Source: JASJGK01 sp033791585 (GTDB taxonomy: Bacteria; SAR324; XYD2-FULL-50-16). From it: a DNA stretch of 5,602 nt. The notes below the pieces were generated by a model that saw only the letters and a program-made list of their open reading frames with translations, was not told the origin of the DNA and ran no database searches. Positions within the stretch are counted from its first letter, which is position 1. Every line of letters begins with the position of its first letter. Of this stretch, positions 4,844-5,602 are shown piece by piece. The position numbers were made by a program, and so were the translations under genes. Location: the NCBI GenBank assembly GCA_033791585.1, contig JASJGK010000221.1, positions 1 to 5,602 on the forward strand. The letters run 5' to 3'.

Positions 4844-5602
4844 ATGACCGTTTTCCCACAAATCATCCGCCTGATCTTAGGCCACAAGACCCAGTTAGCC
4901 TTAGGCGTTGTCTGCATGCTCTTTTATGCAGTATTTACTGTGGCACCAGCGGCTTACATGAAAGATATTGTCGATGCCCTAGGTAGCGGTAAAATCCCCC
5001 CGATCGAAAAATTTTACCTGGTTGCCGCAGGCATTATTTTAGTCTTTTTTTTTAAAGGACTCTTCTTTTATGGCCAAAGCTTTTTGATGGCAGAACTGGG
5101 CCAAACTTTGATCTTAGAGTTGCGCAATAAGCTATTCCATAGGTTACTGGGCATGCCCATCTCCTTTTTCAATAAGACCCAAACAGGTGATTTACTAACT
5201 CGCTTTACCACTGATCTAAACTATTTGAATGAAGGAATCAGAACAGGAATTTCTGGCCCTTTGCGAGACTTCCCTCAAATTTTAATCCTGTTGGGCTTGA
5301 TGCTCCATCGCTCTTGGCAGCTATTTTTATTGATTTTGATCTTGCTGCCTGTGGCCGCCTTTATTATCCAGCTTTTTGGCCAACAAAACCAAGAGGTGAC
5401 CACCAAACGGCAGAATAAATATGGCAATTTAACCTCTTTAATCGCTGAAATTATCAGTGGCATTCGGGTTGTGAAGGCTTTTGGGATGGAACCTTACGAG
5501 ATCAAACGCTTTAATAAAATCAACGAGCGACTCTATGATTACTTTTTGCACTCCATTCGAATCGGCAGTTACTCTTACCCTATTTTAGAATTCATCGGTG
5601 GC
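4844..5602 (+). CDS. ABC exporter, MsbA-type, N-terminal transmembrane domain (partial, C-terminus beyond the window)
   Basis: The 253 visible residues cover most of a type I ABC exporter membrane domain. Helices are seen at about 16-37, 57-79, 135-155 and 158-178, with a fifth starting near 240. The first intracellular loop carries LRNKLFHRLLGMPISFF (93-109) and TGDLLTRFTTD (114-124). The second carries AEIISGIRVVKAFGMEPYEI (201-220). Both are characteristic of the MsbA / lipid A exporter group, which flips lipid-linked cargo across the inner membrane at the cost of ATP. The nucleotide-binding domain should follow outside the window, so substrate and exact name are not secured. The ATG at 4844 gives the expected 15 or so residues before helix 1 but has no Shine-Dalgarno; the bases before it form ACTATATAGT. 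The in-frame TTG at 4784 has no ribosome site either. Met23 is inside helix 1. A nine-T run at 5044-5052 is in frame (three Phe codons). Confidence 0.88.
   Translation, partial: MTVFPQIIRLILGHKTQLALGVVCMLFYAVFTVAPAAYMKDIVDALGSGKIPPIEKFYLVAAGIILVFFFKGLFFYGQSFLMAELGQTLILELRNKLFHRLLGMPISFFNKTQTGDLLTRFTTDLNYLNEGIRTGISGPLRDFPQILILLGLMLHRSWQLFLLILILLPVAAFIIQLFGQQNQEVTTKRQNKYGNLTSLIAEIISGIRVVKAFGMEPYEIKRFNKINERLYDYFLHSIRIGSYSYPILEFIGG

Noticed and set aside
5044..5052. Run of nine T as a possible frameshift in the exporter
   Set aside because: The reading frame continues through it as three Phe codons inside helix 2, and typical exporter motifs follow in the same frame.
5275..5463. Short minus-strand open frame inside the exporter gene
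   Set aside because: It is antisense to conserved ABC membrane-domain sequence and has no ribosome site.

Overview
The window looks like chromosomal DNA from a Gram-negative bacterium of moderate-to-low GC. The evidence for Gram-negative is a lipoprotein with a type II signal peptide and the front half of an MsbA-type ABC exporter. I cannot place the organism more precisely. A proteobacterium or a Bdellovibrionota-like lineage would fit, but nothing in the sequence decides it. I see no rRNA, tRNA, insertion sequence, CRISPR array or phage gene.

Left part (1-2288, minus strand): a tight two-gene operon for a split ATP-citrate-lyase-type enzyme. The ATP-grasp/citrate-binding subunit comes first, followed after 8 bp by a SucD-like CoA-ligase subunit that runs off the left edge of the window. 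Together they would make citryl-CoA from citrate, CoA and ATP. If the second protein carries a citrate-synthase-like domain beyond the edge, it would also cleave citryl-CoA to acetyl-CoA and oxaloacetate. The gene order matches aclB-aclA of green sulfur bacteria.

Middle part (2289-3540, minus strand): a small four-helix membrane protein of unknown function and, upstream of it, a MarR-family repressor. Each gene has its own terminator. In front of each lies a copy of nearly the same 20-bp inverted repeat (17 of 20 positions identical). This suggests the MarR protein represses itself and the membrane-protein gene as a small local regulon.

Right part (3541-5602): a plus-strand P-loop kinase-like protein (AAA_33 type) diverges from marR. 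A minus-strand lipoprotein with a SHOCT-like C-terminal tail converges on it. Divergent from the lipoprotein is an MsbA-type exporter, of which only the membrane-domain half is inside the window. The 224-bp gap between lipoprotein and exporter is rich in signals: a lipoprotein promoter, an inverted repeat touching that promoter, and a strong plus-strand terminator with no obvious gene to terminate. The exporter start codon has no Shine-Dalgarno sequence.
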